Assembly (NCBI RefSeq): GCF_018599195.1
Contig: NZ_JAHFVK010000002.1
Location: 1,248,001-1,312,000 of the forward strand
DNA from: Croceibacterium selenioxidans
GTDB lineage: Bacteria > Pseudomonadota > Alphaproteobacteria > Sphingomonadales > Sphingomonadaceae
Length of the DNA: 64,000 nt
Direction: 5' to 3'
A model generated the notes under the pieces. It had not been told where the DNA came from. It made no database searches and saw only the letters and a program-made list of their open reading frames with translations. A program made the translations under genes and the position numbers. Of the stretch, positions 63,235-64,000 are shown piece after piece; the stretch's first letter is position 1; each line of letters opens with the position of its first letter.

Positions 63235-63696
63235 TCAGCCTTTCGGCGGATAGGGCGTCCCGTCGTTGTGTAAGTAGTCGTCGGCCTCGAACCTCAGGTC
63301 GATGTCGGGGTAGTCGCCCCGGTCGTTATCGTCATCACCCGCGCTGATCGCGACGAAACTGCAGTCGGAATCAGTTCGGTTCTGCAGACAATGCGCGTTG
63401 GTCGCCCCCTTGGGCCAGGCCGCGACATCTCCGGCGCGCAACACGGTCTCTCCGCCGTCCTCCACCAGCACCGCTTCGCCCGAAATCATCACCAGCAGCT
63501 CGTCGACTTCCGCATGCCAATGACGCTGGGAGGACCACGCGCCAGGTTTAAGAACCACGTGGCTGGCACCCATCTCGCTTAGCCCGCCGGCCGGAGCGAG
63601 CCGGCGCCACCAGCGGCCCTGAACGTCGCGGTCATAAGGATGCGGATAGCCTGTCCGGTTGGACTGCGGGATGGCGTCGAGATCGAGCTTGGGCAT
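63235..63696 (-). CDS. Cupin domain protein
   Basis: A 153-residue single beta-barrel cupin. Metal-binding residues His59, His61 and Glu65 are in QRHWHAEVDELLV, and GDVAAWPKGATNAHCL holds the second motif with its His. The start at MPKLDLD has GGAG 9 bases upstream; two further Met codons lie in the same frame. Enzyme activity and ligand are unknown. Confidence 0.85.
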   Translation of the reverse strand: MPKLDLDAIPQSNRTGYPHPYDRDVQGRWWRRLAPAGGLSEMGASHVVLKPGAWSSQRHWHAEVDELLVMISGEAVLVEDGGETVLRAGDVAAWPKGATNAHCLQNRTDSDCSFVAISAGDDDNDRGDYPDIDLRFEADDYLHNDGTPYPPKG

Positions 63697-63748
63697 GATC
63701 TTCATCTCCGGCTGGAAAGAGGCCAATGGCTCGTCTAACCCGCGAGCG

Positions 63749-64000
63749 ATGGGAAATTCCAGCGACGTCGTAAGCTACGCCGAGCAGCTGATCGCCTGCA
63801 AGAGCGTCACTCCTGCCCGCGGGAGCGTGTTCGACACGCTCGAGGCGATGCTCGCGCCGTTGGGGTTCGCGGTTCACCGCTTCGTCGCCGGCGGAGCGCC
63901 GGACGGACCGGTCGAGAACCTCTTCGCTATTCGGCGCGGTCTGCCAGGCAGCCGCCACCTGGCCTTCGCCGGCCACGTCGACGTGGTTCCGGAAGGTGAG
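63749..64000 (+). CDS. dapE: Succinyl-diaminopimelate desuccinylase, 3' end cut by window
   Basis: The first 84 residues of a zinc metallopeptidase-fold enzyme of the lysine/diaminopimelate pathway. The sequence begins MGNSSDVVSYAEQLIACKSV, then TPARGSVFDTLEAMLAPLGF, and reaches FAGHVDVVPEGE, where His and Asp bind the first zinc. The visible pattern fits DapE. The frame is open to the end of the window. Confidence 0.88.
   Translation, partial: MGNSSDVVSYAEQLIACKSVTPARGSVFDTLEAMLAPLGFAVHRFVAGGAPDGPVENLFAIRRGLPGSRHLAFAGHVDVVPEGE

Overview
This 64 kb window is high-GC chromosomal DNA of an alphaproteobacterium. Sphingomonadales (an Erythrobacter, Novosphingobium or Sphingomonas-type organism) is the best guess. 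The grounds are protein character, the rpmH-rnpA-yidD-yidC-engB block, a second-type glutamyl-tRNA synthetase, a ZnuD-like TonB receptor, a short PutA, paired GMC oxidoreductases with an NTF2-like protein, and a hairpin-rich intergenic repeat of the kind common in sphingomonads. No database search was run, so taxonomy is inference.

Layout. 1-1218 is the 3' part of a CPA2 cation/proton antiporter. 1287-2245 is rplL-rplJ on the minus strand. 2540-3442 is a minus-strand module of a HTH regulator, a DUF2975 membrane protein and a 43-residue hydrophobic peptide, fronted by two abutting perfect palindromes. 3889-12482 is rpoB-rpoC on the plus strand, so the usual rplJL-rpoBC order is split and inverted here. 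12587-18894 holds three small-molecule or methyl transfer genes (two SAM methyltransferases and a P-loop kinase-like protein), an SDR, an Old Yellow Enzyme and gltX. 19000-28178 holds a ZnuD-like TonB receptor with a 19-bp palindromic operator, an NTF2-like protein, dcd, putA, an MBL-fold hydrolase and a TPP enzyme.

28294-36475 is a complete chemotaxis operon, cheA-cheW-cheY-cheB-cheR, followed by a GGDEF-EAL protein and a methyl-accepting protein. Most of its junctions are overlapping. 36483-36619 is a hairpin-rich repeat. 36625-41655 carries small envelope proteins, an amber-interrupted secreted ORF, a PQQ sugar dehydrogenase, an aldo-keto reductase and trxB. 41949-44234 is the most interesting locus: a TbpB-like surface lipoprotein followed by a Slam-type outer membrane translocon (type XI secretion). 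44397-49923 is a small DUF6958-like gene and an alcohol/aldehyde oxidation cluster of two GMC enzymes, an NTF2-like protein and a divergent aldehyde dehydrogenase.

50087-56383 holds an M14 carboxypeptidase, a DUF4136 lipoprotein, galE, rpmJ, a HAD hydrolase, comM and a COG3904-like protein. 56449-59756 is rpmH-rnpA-yidD-yidC-engB, linking ribosome assembly, RNase P and membrane protein insertion. 59981-64000 holds an AraC regulator, a 57-residue ORF, an orphan PAS histidine kinase, a GST, a cupin and the 5' end of dapE. No tRNA, rRNA, transposase, phage gene or CRISPR array was seen.
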